Source: an uncultured Saprospirales bacterium
Lineage (GTDB): Bacteria > Bacteroidota > Bacteroidia > Chitinophagales > Saprospiraceae
Direction of reading: 5' to 3'
Assembly: GCA_913061325.1 (NCBI GenBank)
Contig: CAJXUU010000015.1
Span: 1-36,950 of the forward strand
Length of the DNA: 36,950 nt
A model generated the notes under the pieces. The model worked only from the letters and a program-made list of their open reading frames with translations, ran no database searches and was not told where the DNA came from. This document shows, piece by piece, positions 25,099 to 34,492 of this stretch. A program made the position numbers and the translations under genes. Within the stretch, counting starts at the first letter, position 1; the number at the start of each line of letters is the position of its first letter.

Positions 25099-27198
25099 AT
25101 GAAGCATTTTAATTTGATCCCTTTCTTGTGTGTTCTCATTTTGACAATAATGCCGTTATTGTCTTTTGGTCAAAGCGGATATGAATCTTTTGAGCATGCA
25201 AATGAAGCCGGTAATAATGAAAAAGCTTATAAAGAATTATCGTCCGCTTTATCTCGGCTTTTTAATAATCCTAATAAGATGTCTCTTGAAGAGGCATTTT
25301 CCTTTTTTAACCTTTATGAAATCATAACCTATAATCAAGGAAAGATAACTGAAGTCGATAGTGTCTATTTGCAAGCCATTGCCTATGGAGTCTATATACA
25401 AAGTGAAACCTTGCAATGTAAATACACCGTGATGAGAGGGAATCTCTTTCGAATAAAAAATGAGTGGAAAACGGCAATAGGCATTCTTAAAGGAGAGCTT
25501 AAGTTTGATTGTTTACAAGAAGATTACATTCAGATTCATGCAATCTTATGAAAGTGTTACAATTAATTGAATTTTGATTCAGCCCTATACTATACTATGG
25601 CGGTTCTTCCTTTGGCAGAGCAGACAAAGGATACAACCAATTTGATGTTGCTTTATAATAATCTTGTAGCATATTATAAAAAATCTAATCGAAAGGCTCA
25701 GGCGTTCGAATATGAGAAAAAGTGTCTTGAGTATGAAGGAAAGTGTCCTGTGATGCAAGTAGCCTCTAGCCTATCGATGGCAGGTTTACTCACAAGTATG
25801 AACAACCTCTCTTTGGCAGAAGAGTATATAGAAAACGCTGAGAAATTATTAAGAAATAAAGATGATAGACGAACGATTGCTCAGATTAGTTACTATAAAG
25901 CCAGATTAGAGTTTGCTAGGAAAAACTATAATGAAGCAATAAAGTATATTGATCTTGCATATTCTTATTTTGTGGATAAGGAATATACCAATCAAATCGT
26001 AGCTGCACTATCTGACAAGGCCCTTTTTGCAAAGCATAACAAAGACTTGAGCCTTTATGAAGACTGTATAAATAAATTGGAGGGGTATATAGGGGAAGTA
26101 AAGTCAATTACATATAAATATGCCGCGACACGCCCCGTGGCAAAATACTATATCGACAAAAACAATTCCGCAAAGGCAAAGCTTTTAATGGACAACCTGG
26201 ACGTTTCGTTGGACAACATTGATTGGAATAATAGAGATGAATTTTTAGAACTTAAAGCAAGCATTGCAAAGAGTGAGAGAAACTATCTGCAAAGTATTGG
26301 TTGTTTAGAACAATTGAATGTGTATCAAGATTCTATGCGAAACGCCAATGTGTCTAATCAGATAATTTTATCAGAACAACTATACGATAGAGAAAAGAAA
26401 AAGCAAGAAATAAATCAATTGAATGTAAAAGCTGATGTTGCACAAGCTAACTTAAACACATAAAAATGGATTATTGCTATATCTCTTCTTTCACTTGGAT
26501 TACTTTTATTTTTCTTTTACAAACTCAAAGGAAAAAATAAGCAAATATCAGAACAACAAAAGTCGCTTAATCAGGCTTTGGAAGATAAGGATATTCTTCT
26601 TCGTGAAATTCATCACAGAGTGAAAAACAACCTTCATGTCGTCTCTAGTCTTTTAAATTTACAGTCCAACTATATTTCGGATGGTGCGGCTCTTGGGGCC
26701 ATTAATGACGGGAAAAACAGAGTCAGTTCCATGGCAATGATCCACCAAAATTTATATCAAGATTCTAATCTTACAAGCATTAACTCCAAAGAATATTTCG
26801 ATAATCTTATTGAGAGTTTATTTGAATCCTATAATGTAAATTCGGAGGAAATAACGTTGCAAAAGAAAATCCAAGATTTAAATATTGATGTAGATACCAT
26901 GATTCCCCTTGGGTTGTTTGTGAATGAGTTAGTTAGCAATGCTTTGAAACATGCTTATACTGGTATAAAAGAGAAAGGAATGTTGACTATAGAACTAAAA
27001 GAAGAAAGTGGCCTATTAGAACTTAGTGTTTTCGACAATGGAATCGGAATGCATGAGGATCAATTTTTCTCTTCAGAAAGTTTTGGAAATAAGATGATAA
27101 AAGCTTTTAAGAATAAATTGAAAGCAAATATCAGAATTCAAAATTATCATGGTACAAGTGTTTCATTACAAATCCAAAATTATAACCTTGTTGCATAA
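25099..27198 (+). pseudogene. TPR-HisKA_2 sensor histidine kinase interrupted by three in-frame stops
   Basis: One continuous frame of 699 codons, broken only by TGA at 25549 (codon 151), TAA at 25564 (codon 156) and TAA at 26461 (codon 455). There is no frameshift. The order is a signal peptide (MKHFNLIPFLCVLILTIMPL), TPR-type helical repeats, a transmembrane helix directly after the third stop ([19 protein letters not shown]), a coiled linker, then HisKA_2 with the phospho-His in [20 protein letters not shown]. The HATPase domain has [13 protein letters not shown] and DNGIGM. Around the first two stops the frame reads KCYN.LNFDSALYY, which fits a TPR helix if each stop replaces one residue. 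It is followed by a 50-aa ORF and a response regulator. Either recently inactivated, an assembly error, or read through. Confidence 0.85.
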
Positions 27199-27199
27199 T

Positions 27200-27352
27200 A
27201 TGAGTAAAATTATTCAATTGAAAATCAAACAGCCGGAGCTCAATTTAAGCAATCTCAACGTGGATGAATTAGTAAATGTCGTTTCAGAAATGAGTAACAT
27301 ATTAACTCTTATTCAGAAATTTTTGGACCAATCCCCTAACCGATGTCAATAA
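27200..27352 (+). CDS. 50-aa protein between kinase and regulator
   Basis: ATG 27200 comes one base after the kinase stop. The ORF (MSKIIQLKIKQPELNLSNLN...) ends TAA at 27352, overlapping the regulator's start by 10 bases. It is Leu/Asn-rich and predicted helical (NVDELVNVVSEMSNILTLIQ), without signal peptide or Cys pair. Its tight coupling on both sides argues that it is translated. No family is recognised. A role in kinase-regulator signalling is speculative. Confidence 0.6.
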   Translation: MSKIIQLKIKQPELNLSNLNVDELVNVVSEMSNILTLIQKFLDQSPNRCQ

Positions 27353-27957
27353 GAATATTAATAGTTGAAGATGAACCGATAATTGCAGAAGATTTAGCGA
27401 TTATACTGAAAAAGGAAGGTTATCAAATTCCTGGCGTTGCCAATGATTCTTCTACTGCTTTGGACATGCTTCATACTCATAGTCCAGATATAGCTCTTCT
27501 TGATATATCATTAGATTCTTCTGGTTCAGGGATAGATATCGCAGCTATTATTAATGAAAAACATCAAATACCTTTTATTTTCATCACCTCTTTTTCTGAT
27601 CGTTATACCTTGGACAAGGCCAAAGATGTGTATCCGCATGGATACATTGTAAAACCTTTCAAAAAGAAAGACATTTTAGTAAATATTGAAATTGATTTAC
27701 ACAGAAATCTTCAAAAACCGAAATCTTTATATCGCACAAATGAAGAGCTCAATTCAATTGCTAGTCACAAAATATCTTCAAAAGAATATGAAATTTTAAT
27801 TGACTTAACTAAAGGTAAATCAAATCAAGAATTATGTGATGTTCGTTTTATAAGTATGAATACGGTCAAAACACACTTAAAAAGAATATTTACGAAATTG
27901 AATATTAATACTCGTGTTCAAGGTATTGCAATTATGATTCGATCAGAAGAGAAATGA
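27343..27957 (+). CDS. Two-component response regulator, REC plus LuxR-type HTH
   Basis: 204 residues. The receiver domain has the acidic pair Asp10/Glu11 (VEDEP), phospho-acceptor Asp54 (LLDIS), Thr82 (FITSF) and Lys104 (YIVKPF). The C-terminal HTH (SSKEYEILIDLTKGKSNQEL, then SMNTVKTHLKRIFTKLNI) is of the LuxR/NarL type and would bind DNA. It is intact although the upstream cognate kinase gene carries stops. Start ATG 27343 overlaps the 50-aa ORF, so coupled translation is likely. Target genes are unknown; the neighbouring surface-protein pair is only a positional candidate. Ends TGA. Confidence 0.93.
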   Translation: MSIRILIVEDEPIIAEDLAIILKKEGYQIPGVANDSSTALDMLHTHSPDIALLDISLDSSGSGIDIAAIINEKHQIPFIFITSFSDRYTLDKAKDVYPHGYIVKPFKKKDILVNIEIDLHRNLQKPKSLYRTNEELNSIASHKISSKEYEILIDLTKGKSNQELCDVRFISMNTVKTHLKRIFTKLNINTRVQGIAIMIRSEEK

Positions 27958-28148
27958 ATAAAATAATCTGTAACTACCCAGGTACCCTTGAAAAATTATA
28001 ATTTTGTCACTATTTTTGCTTCTTTGGGCAAAAACACAACCATAACACACCTAAATTTAACTATTATCGACGGATTGTATCCGTCTCTAACATGATGTCG
28101 CCCATTCTAGGGTCATATGCTGAATAGTTACAACAATCTTTATAATCG

Positions 28149-28898
28149 TTATTCCTTTACTATCAACTCCGCTGAAGGCTTAAGTCGTATAATTCCTTCA
28201 CTAAGATTAGAAAAAGCATTAGCCGCTGGATTTATAATAAATAACTTACCTTGAATAAACACTAAATCATAATTCTCTACGGTACAATTAGGTTTGGTTA
28301 ACATCTGTGCACCAACATTAATTTTTATTCTTTGACATCTATAATTACCCTCATTTGTGTAATAGCCAATTCTGAGTAAACCCGCATTTACCGCAGGAAA
28401 ATTAGGCACTCCAGCAAGAATCACTACAGGATTGAAATAACTAGGAATAATCTCATTTTTCCAATTTCCAGCAGCATTCCATCCTGTTCCTACATTACCC
28501 GTCCAAAATATGATATGGCCTTATTTATCATATGCAAAACCATCTGAATCACCACCTTTGAACATATCATTAAAATCATTCGTAGCAGAAGATACTAAAC
28601 TGAAACCGTCAGCATTTCCACCACTTGTGAAATCAAAAAATTCTGTGCTTACTTCCACAATAGTAAATCCGTCTCCGATTCCACCATGGCAGAAATCTCC
28701 AAAATTATTTGTCAAGGATATTGCTGTAAAACCATCTCCAGTACCACCTTTTACAAAATCGTTGAAAACAGCCGCAACATTGCTATTAGAGAATCCAACT
28801 CCGATTCCTCCTTTGAAGGCTTCATCTTGAGCAATCAAAGCACAACACCCAATAATGATAACAAACCAAATAAGAAATTTCAAGTGATTGAACCTCAT
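28149..28898 (-). pseudogene. GGxGDGF-repeat surface protein with one in-frame stop
   Basis: Start ATG 28898 (MRFNHLKFLIW), a signal peptide ending CCALIAQ, then five repeats of about 23 residues with the core GGxGxGF (for example FVKGGTGDGFT, FCHGGIGDGFT, FTSGGNADGFS). At codon 126 an in-frame TAA (28521-28523) interrupts, after which the same frame continues GHIIFWTGNVGTGWNAAGNW and then a beta-rich domain to LIVKE. The continuation matches what follows such repeats in other Saprospiria-type proteins as I know them. In its present form only the repeats would be made. It starts 10 bases after the FGE-like gene on the same strand, so they form an operon. Function unknown; probably exported. 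Confidence 0.75.
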
Positions 28899-28908
28899 AG
28901 TCTGTTTA

Positions 28909-30414
28909 TTAATATCCACCTCTGCCTCCATGAAATCCAGACCTGGCTAAAAAGAGATATCCATTTAGTTGTCGGTGAGATACTGATTTTGCACCCCCTG
29001 GAGTATCTTGATAAAATCCTTTGGACACAATTTCTTGAGGCCAATTTTCATTCGTATACCCGAAATCATCAATAATCCCATCTGATTTTGCAAAGGTGGC
29101 AGGGAAAGAATTCACCGATCGCAACGCAATTACCAATTCCGCAACATTGCCTGATAATTCCATTACCCCATAACCTTTTGCACCTGACGTTAGCCTATTC
29201 GTAGGCGAAGTAGCCGCTGCACCACATCGCATCGGTTGTTGTGAACTTCTCATTGGACCAGTTAAAGGAGCTCCATTCAAAAATTCTTCAGGTGTCCCAT
29301 TTGTAGGTCCGCCATTGATTTGAGCATTGGTAGACCCTGGTGCTCCCCAGGCAAATTATTTAGGTACAGGATTATAAATTCCTCGACAAATTTGTTCATA
29401 TTCCATTTCATTCAGAGGTGATAGCCCTGCCCAATCAAAATAAGCAAACAAATCCTCGCCGGATAGATAATTCATTGCAATGTTTTGACCATCATCATTC
29501 TCATTGGGAACACCATTGTCATTGTAATCACAATAAAAACTGACAGGTCCTCCATTTGGCAATGTTGCATCACATCGTATACCATATCTTGTGAAGGGTG
29601 CCACAGTTGAGGTTTCTGTAAATACAAAAACATCGGTAATACTTGTACCTAAAATATCCGTCGTCACCCGATTATTTTGAGCTGTTTTATTCAATGAATT
29701 TAAAAACTCCACATATTGGATTTGTGATATTTCATACTTCATGATATGATTTGGAGGTCTAAATACATGAGATGGAATTGTTGTCACAGAAAGCCCATCA
29801 GGATAGATAGTATTGATATCATCAGGACCATTCCCCACAGAGGCTTCACTTAATAAGGCTTGCTCCCAGAAATAAGCTTTTGTAGTATCACCTCCTTTAT
29901 GCCATATGTTTGTAGAAATTCCATCTCCAAGATAATAGTCATTACCTATATTAGAAATTTGTACCCTTTCAATCCCAAATACCTTAAAACTAGGATGAAA
30001 AAAATCAATATTATCTTCTTAAAGTGCTGTACATTTGGCACTTTGAGTGCCCGAAGTAAAAGCAGGACTGTGACCCGCTTTCATCCCTAATCTTTTACCA
30101 CCTAACAACAATGAACTTGGTGCTATACTAAAAATCATTAGTGCAGCATATTCTGCATGACCAGTTGGTTCAAACATTACTCTTTCCCAACTACCCCCAT
30201 TGGCATTCTTATATTTTGCAAAAATATAGATGTGGTCATTCCAATCACTGTTTATATAAAATGCATTATCCCAACTAATATCAAAATTCAATGCCTTATT
30301 TACTTCGTCGTATGTGACCGTGCTAATTTGAAGATTATTCCCAAAAACTGGAATAATAAAACAGATTAATACAAATAAGGTTAGTACGGGTAAAGTTTTG
30401 ATTCGAGACATCAT
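28909..30414 (-). pseudogene. FGE-sulfatase/SUMF1-like secreted protein with two in-frame stops
   Basis: One frame of 501 codons interrupted by TAA at 30019-30021 (codon 132) and TAA at 29356-29358 (codon 353). A signal peptide (MMSRIKTLPVLTLFVLICFI) is followed by a beta-domain (NFDISWDNAFYIN). Then comes the formylglycine-generating-enzyme-like fold: FKVFGIERVQI, YYLGDG, KYEISQIQYVEFLNSL, EMEYEQICRGIYNPVP, the stop, FAWGAPGSTNA, AATSPTNR, YGVMELSGNVAELV, and the closing RSGFHGGRGGY. In the family the residue after NPVP(K/N) is normally Glu before YAWG or FAWG, so the second stop probably replaced GAA. The segment around residues 105-131 fits less well, so an additional compensated shift there is not excluded. 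No sulfatase is adjacent. The fold is also used by C-type-lectin-like binding proteins. Confidence 0.75.
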
Positions 30415-30625
30415 ATATAGAATTATTTTCTACAAATGTCGTCCTTTATAAAAGTCGAATTGTCACTCTTGAGGGTGATTTCTTAAAATATTGAATTGCT
30501 ACTAAATTCAATATTATATATCATTAAATAAAGTAATTATAGAAATAAAATTTCATAAACAGGGTAAATCATAAAATTATACACTATATTTATAACATTA
30601 TAAACCATTAATTACACCAATTACA

Positions 30626-31618
30626 ATGAAATTCTTCTGGGATAACACATACCTGACTCGGGATGAGAGGTCTAGGCTAATCATTCTTCTTTCCGTTTTT
30701 ATTTTACTCTGCATTATTAAATTTTATGTGGTTGTCTTTTATAAACCCACATCAATTCCTATTGATAAGCATATTTTAGATTCTGTTGAAATGGTCAGTT
30801 TGCAGAAAAAAGAAAACTACTATGCTAAAAAGGATTTCGATCTTTCGAAATCCTATGATACAACCACGAAAAATCCAAAATTAAAAAACAAAAAGCACGA
30901 AACCGAGAAACCTAAATCTTTCGTAAGTTTTCAATTTGATCCTAATAAAATAGGAAAAGATTCTTTAAAGTTACTGGGCTTTTCCAGCTATGCTACAAAT
31001 AGTCTGTTGAAATATAGAAGTAAAGGAGGAGTTATACGATCTATAGATCAAATGTCGAAAATCAATGGATTAGATGAATCTACTCTTGAGAGATTAACCC
31101 CTTATGTTAATTTGCCAGAACATCAAAAAAAACAATATGCTAGCTATTCTTCTAACATTCAAAATCTAGATAGTACACAATTTGCAAAAAAGAAGAAAAA
31201 ATACAAACGCAAAAACCCTAAAGTCTTCGATATTAATGCGGGAGATACAACCGCCTTTATGAATTTGCATGGAATCGGTAGGATATATTCTAAGAGAATA
31301 ATCAATTTCAGAAAGAGCCTGGGTGGTTTTTTTACAATACAACAGATCGGAGATGTCTGGGGAATAGAAGATAGCCTCTTTCAAGCCATTATGCCATATC
31401 TGGTTGTAAATCCCTCACTTATTCAGAAAAGAAATATCAATCATATGGATAAAGACTCACTAAACAAACATCCGTATATTAATTGGCAGAAATCAAAAAC
31501 TATCCTCGCATATAAATCCGCGCATGGCGATTATCAACATATGGATGACTTCTATAAGTTACATCTTCTGGAAGACGATTTTGTGGATACCATGAAGCAC
31601 TATTTCGTTGTTAAATGA
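30626..31618 (+). CDS. Helix-hairpin-helix (ComEA-like) membrane-anchored protein
   Basis: 330 residues. An N-terminal transmembrane anchor (LIILLSVFILLCIIKFYVVV) is followed by a charged linker and three HhH-type modules: LKLLGFSSYATNSLLKYRSK, then FDINAGDTTAFMNLHGIGRI (with the hallmark GIG), then MDKDSLNKHPYINWQKSKTI. HhH motifs bind DNA without sequence preference. Its stop overlaps the comEC start (ATGA at 31615-31618), so the two are translationally coupled and probably act together in DNA uptake across the envelope. ComEA proteins are typically shorter with two HhH, so this is a longer Bacteroidota type. No frameshift. Confidence 0.88.
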   Translation: MKFFWDNTYLTRDERSRLIILLSVFILLCIIKFYVVVFYKPTSIPIDKHILDSVEMVSLQKKENYYAKKDFDLSKSYDTTTKNPKLKNKKHETEKPKSFVSFQFDPNKIGKDSLKLLGFSSYATNSLLKYRSKGGVIRSIDQMSKINGLDESTLERLTPYVNLPEHQKKQYASYSSNIQNLDSTQFAKKKKKYKRKNPKVFDINAGDTTAFMNLHGIGRIYSKRIINFRKSLGGFFTIQQIGDVWGIEDSLFQAIMPYLVVNPSLIQKRNINHMDKDSLNKHPYINWQKSKTILAYKSAHGDYQHMDDFYKLHLLEDDFVDTMKHYFVVK

Positions 31619-33780
31619 AGTACGTTAACGAAAATAGCAGAATATTAAACTGGCCAGAAATGCCGTTGGCTCGTGTTGTTTTTTTACTGATTATGGGAAT
31701 ATACTCTAGTCCTTTTCTAACTATTCCTATAGTATATCAACTTGCTGTTTGCTTATTCCTAATTTCTATTATTTGGATTATACAATTATCTAAATCCGCG
31801 ACACTATCTGTGGTTAAGAGTCTAAGTTTACTTATTCTCTTTCTTGTGTTTTGTGTTGGATTCTTTAGGCAAAGTTTGCAAAAAACTTCAACTGATAGTT
31901 TTCATTACACGAATCAATTAAGCCATCAAGATTATCTAGTTGGTCAAATTGTGCAAGAAGTAAAAAAGAAGAAAGCCTCTTCTTCTACCTTATTGGATTT
32001 AGAAAGTATAAATGGCGTTAGCTGCAGGGGCAAATTATTGGTTTACTTCAACAAAGCTGACTCCATTTTAGACTACCGTTTAGGTGACATTATTGCTATT
32101 TCCGGAAGACCTATTGATATTCAATCTGGTAAGAATCCAAAATCATTTGACTATCAAAAATTTATGTCAAATAAGGGAATAGACAAACAGGTCTTTTTGA
32201 AACCAGGCAGCCACTCCTTGGTGAAAAAGGATAAATTATTTTTTCTTCTACATTATGCCCATCAAGCTAGAAAGTGGGCACTAAGTGTTCTAGATAAAAG
32301 ACTTCCAGACAGAGATCAATACGCTACGGCTTCAGCGATGGTTTTAGGAAACAGGGATCATATCAGTGAGGACCTGCAATCTGCATTTTCGGAGACCGGA
32401 GCTGTCCATGTTTTGGCTGTTTCGGGACTTCATGTTGGAATAGTAATTATGTTATTCAACTTCTTATTTCGCAGAATACGATCAGAAAGTAAACAGTTCA
32501 AAAAGATAATAAAATTTTCAGTATTGACTCTTGTTGTCATCGTGTATGCTTTGATAACTGGTGCATCTCCTGCTGTAATGCGGGCATCGATTATGTTCTC
32601 AACTTTACTATTCGGGAGGCTCTGGTTTGATAATTCCAATATTTATAATATTCTCTCTTTCTCCGCGATATTGATCTTACTTTACAACCCCAATAATCTT
32701 ACTGATCTGGGGTTTATATTTTCCTATTTAGCATTGATAAGTATTGTCTATTTCCAACCTTACTTTATGAACCTAATAGAGAAGTTTTATGAGCCTACTC
32801 ATTGGGTATCCATAAGAATCACACAGCTGGTCTCTGTATCCTTGGCCGCTCAGGTCTTAATATTTCCGATGTCGATTTATTATTTTCACAAGTTTCCGGT
32901 TTACTTTATATTGAGTGGTGTTATGGCAGTCGCAATGGCTCCCTTTATCTTAGGATGCGGCTTATTATTATTATTTACATCATTTATACCCATTTGGTCC
33001 ACTGTGAATACTGTTGCGTTTAGTTTATTGCTAAAAGCCTTCTTGGGAATAATTTATAGTATTCAGCTGCTTCCTTTTAATTCTATTGACAATGTCTGGA
33101 TCTCTAAGAGCAGTATGGTCTGTTTGTACCTCGCAATCTTGTCTATTATGTACATATTAACCAATCGTAAATCGGAGTATCAAAGGTTTATAAGTCCCAA
33201 GAAAACAGGAAGAAACAGTGCTATTCTGATTACATTTCTATCCGTTTGGGTCCTCATGGTCAATTCCATTTATCATACTTATCGTGTAAAAAACCATAAA
33301 GAAATGATTATATACGACCACAATGGGGGAACTCTAATAGATATTTACGAAGGCGAAAAACTAATGACAATCTCCTCAAAGGGTGTAGATAAAAAAAACA
33401 TCAAATATACATGTAGAGATAATAGAATTTATCACGGAAACTTGGATCCAAATATTTTAAGCTTAGATAGTAATTTTGTACATAATCGTTTGGCCATAAA
33501 ATATAACTGTTTGATGTACTTTGTTGATAAAAAGATACTGTTCCTTAATTCAATAGATCTTGAAAAAGTGTTTCCCGCACAATCAGATATTTTACTTATA
33601 TCTCACAGTTGTGAAACGTCACCTTACAATATCTTGGATGTTCACATCACCAAACTCGTAGTAGTAGATGGTAGCATTAGCTATAAAATAATAAATCAGT
33701 GGAAAAAAGAATGTGAAAAAAGGAGCATTCCCTTTTTTCAAACTAAAAAAAACGGTGCCTACATCCAGAAAGGTATTTAA
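31615..33780 (+). CDS. comEC: ComEC/Rec2-family DNA uptake protein
   Basis: 721 residues. An N-terminal hydrophobic and DUF4131-like region is followed by the competence domain with the diagnostic VHVLAVSGLHVGIVIMLF and VYALITGASPAVMRASIMFS, and multiple transmembrane helices to about residue 540. The C-terminal 160 residues (from MIIYDHNGGTLIDIYEGEK) are a soluble beta-rich domain in the place of the metallo-beta-lactamase-like nuclease, without its HxHxDH motif. ComEC forms the inner-membrane channel for single-stranded DNA. The ATG overlaps the preceding ComEA-like gene by 4 bases. The TAA abuts the bactofilin stop with no spacer, so transcript ends must overlap. Confidence 0.93.
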   Translation: MKYVNENSRILNWPEMPLARVVFLLIMGIYSSPFLTIPIVYQLAVCLFLISIIWIIQLSKSATLSVVKSLSLLILFLVFCVGFFRQSLQKTSTDSFHYTNQLSHQDYLVGQIVQEVKKKKASSSTLLDLESINGVSCRGKLLVYFNKADSILDYRLGDIIAISGRPIDIQSGKNPKSFDYQKFMSNKGIDKQVFLKPGSHSLVKKDKLFFLLHYAHQARKWALSVLDKRLPDRDQYATASAMVLGNRDHISEDLQSAFSETGAVHVLAVSGLHVGIVIMLFNFLFRRIRSESKQFKKIIKFSVLTLVVIVYALITGASPAVMRASIMFSTLLFGRLWFDNSNIYNILSFSAILILLYNPNNLTDLGFIFSYLALISIVYFQPYFMNLIEKFYEPTHWVSIRITQLVSVSLAAQVLIFPMSIYYFHKFPVYFILSGVMAVAMAPFILGCGLLLLFTSFIPIWSTVNTVAFSLLLKAFLGIIYSIQLLPFNSIDNVWISKSSMVCLYLAILSIMYILTNRKSEYQRFISPKKTGRNSAILITFLSVWVLMVNSIYHTYRVKNHKEMIIYDHNGGTLIDIYEGEKLMTISSKGVDKKNIKYTCRDNRIYHGNLDPNILSLDSNFVHNRLAIKYNCLMYFVDKKILFLNSIDLEKVFPAQSDILLISHSCETSPYNILDVHITKLVVVDGSISYKIINQWKKECEKRSIPFFQTKKNGAYIQKGI

Positions 33781-34200
33781 CTACACTGCCGCTTTAGGTT
33801 TTTCAAATGCTTTTATTGTTTGACCCCCCATAGAACATGTCACATTATACACAGCCCCAGGTTGTACTAATAATTTATCTGTTTGTACCTCTCCTTGGAT
33901 ATTGGCATTTTCTCTTACGTTAAGTAGATCTTTTACTTTAAGTTTTCCTGAGAATTTGCCTTCTATAACAGCGTTTTCACAAGTAATCTCACCATCAACA
34001 TTTCCATCTGGTCCGATTATGACTCTTCCTTTACATTCTAGGATTCCATTAAGGCTTCCATCAATTCTGATATCACTATTAGCAATAATAGTACCCTCTA
34101 TACTCGTCCCAGAAACAAGACTATTTGTTGATCCCGAACCACCTGTTGTGTTTATGGTGTTTCCACTACTATTGCTTTCTTTACTTTTATTTTTAAACAT
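33781..34200 (-). CDS. Bactofilin (polymer-forming cytoskeletal protein)
   Basis: 139 residues. A short Ser/Asn/Gly-rich N-terminal tail (SKESNSSGNTINTTGGSGS) leads into a right-handed beta-helix core starting GTSIEGTIIANSDIRIDGSL, with regularly spaced Gly and Ile/Val (IDGSLNG, VIIGPDGNVDGEITC, AVIEGKFSGKLKVKDLLNV), then LLVQPGAVYNV. This is the bactofilin fold (DUF583). These proteins self-assemble into filaments at the membrane and affect cell shape, cell-wall sites or chromosome positioning. It is convergent with comEC, with stops touching. The promoter lies in the 292-base gap to the AI-2E gene, where no further gene is apparent. Confidence 0.93.
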   Translation of the reverse strand: MFKNKSKESNSSGNTINTTGGSGSTNSLVSGTSIEGTIIANSDIRIDGSLNGILECKGRVIIGPDGNVDGEITCENAVIEGKFSGKLKVKDLLNVRENANIQGEVQTDKLLVQPGAVYNVTCSMGGQTIKAFEKPKAAV

Positions 34201-34492
34201 TAGTTATTGAATTTTACTTTTTAGTTTTAAAAAATATAATTTGTAAGTAAGTGAGTATTTAAGAATGATCCTAAATATCATCAAGGGACAACTACTTTGT
34301 AAGGGGATCGCAAGATATAAATTTGAATTATAAATTTGTTAAAAATATCTGAACCCATATTCATTTTTTTTCTGTTTAAAGTTCGTTTTGTCTAAAAAAG
34401 AAGGATGCAACTAGAATAATGGTGTATTCATGCTTTATGTTTACTACTTTTAATTGTTAAGTGCGCACAATCAATATATATATAAATAGAAC

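Noticed and set aside
25567-26463. Independent TPR gene starting at TTG 25567 and separate kinase gene at TTG 26578.
   Set aside because: Both share the frame of the upstream signal-peptide ORF, and the peptide between them, including the TM helix, is open. They are pieces of one gene.
28064-28145. Short minus-strand open stretch reading DYKDCCNYSAYDPRMGD and ending TIRR, just past the GGxGDGF gene.
   Set aside because: It looks protein-like, but it has no start codon, a stop lies just upstream in frame, and it cannot be joined to the preceding gene without a shift. Could be a C-terminal remnant; too little to annotate.
28909-30414. Diversity-generating retroelement target (FGE/C-type-lectin fold with variable C-terminus).
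   Set aside because: No reverse transcriptase, no template repeat and no near-identical variable region was found in the window. The fold alone is not evidence.
25099-30414. Reassigned stop codons across the genome.
   Set aside because: TAA, TGA and TAG all end intact genes here (thrS TAA, response regulator TGA, bactofilin TAG), and housekeeping genes have no internal stops.
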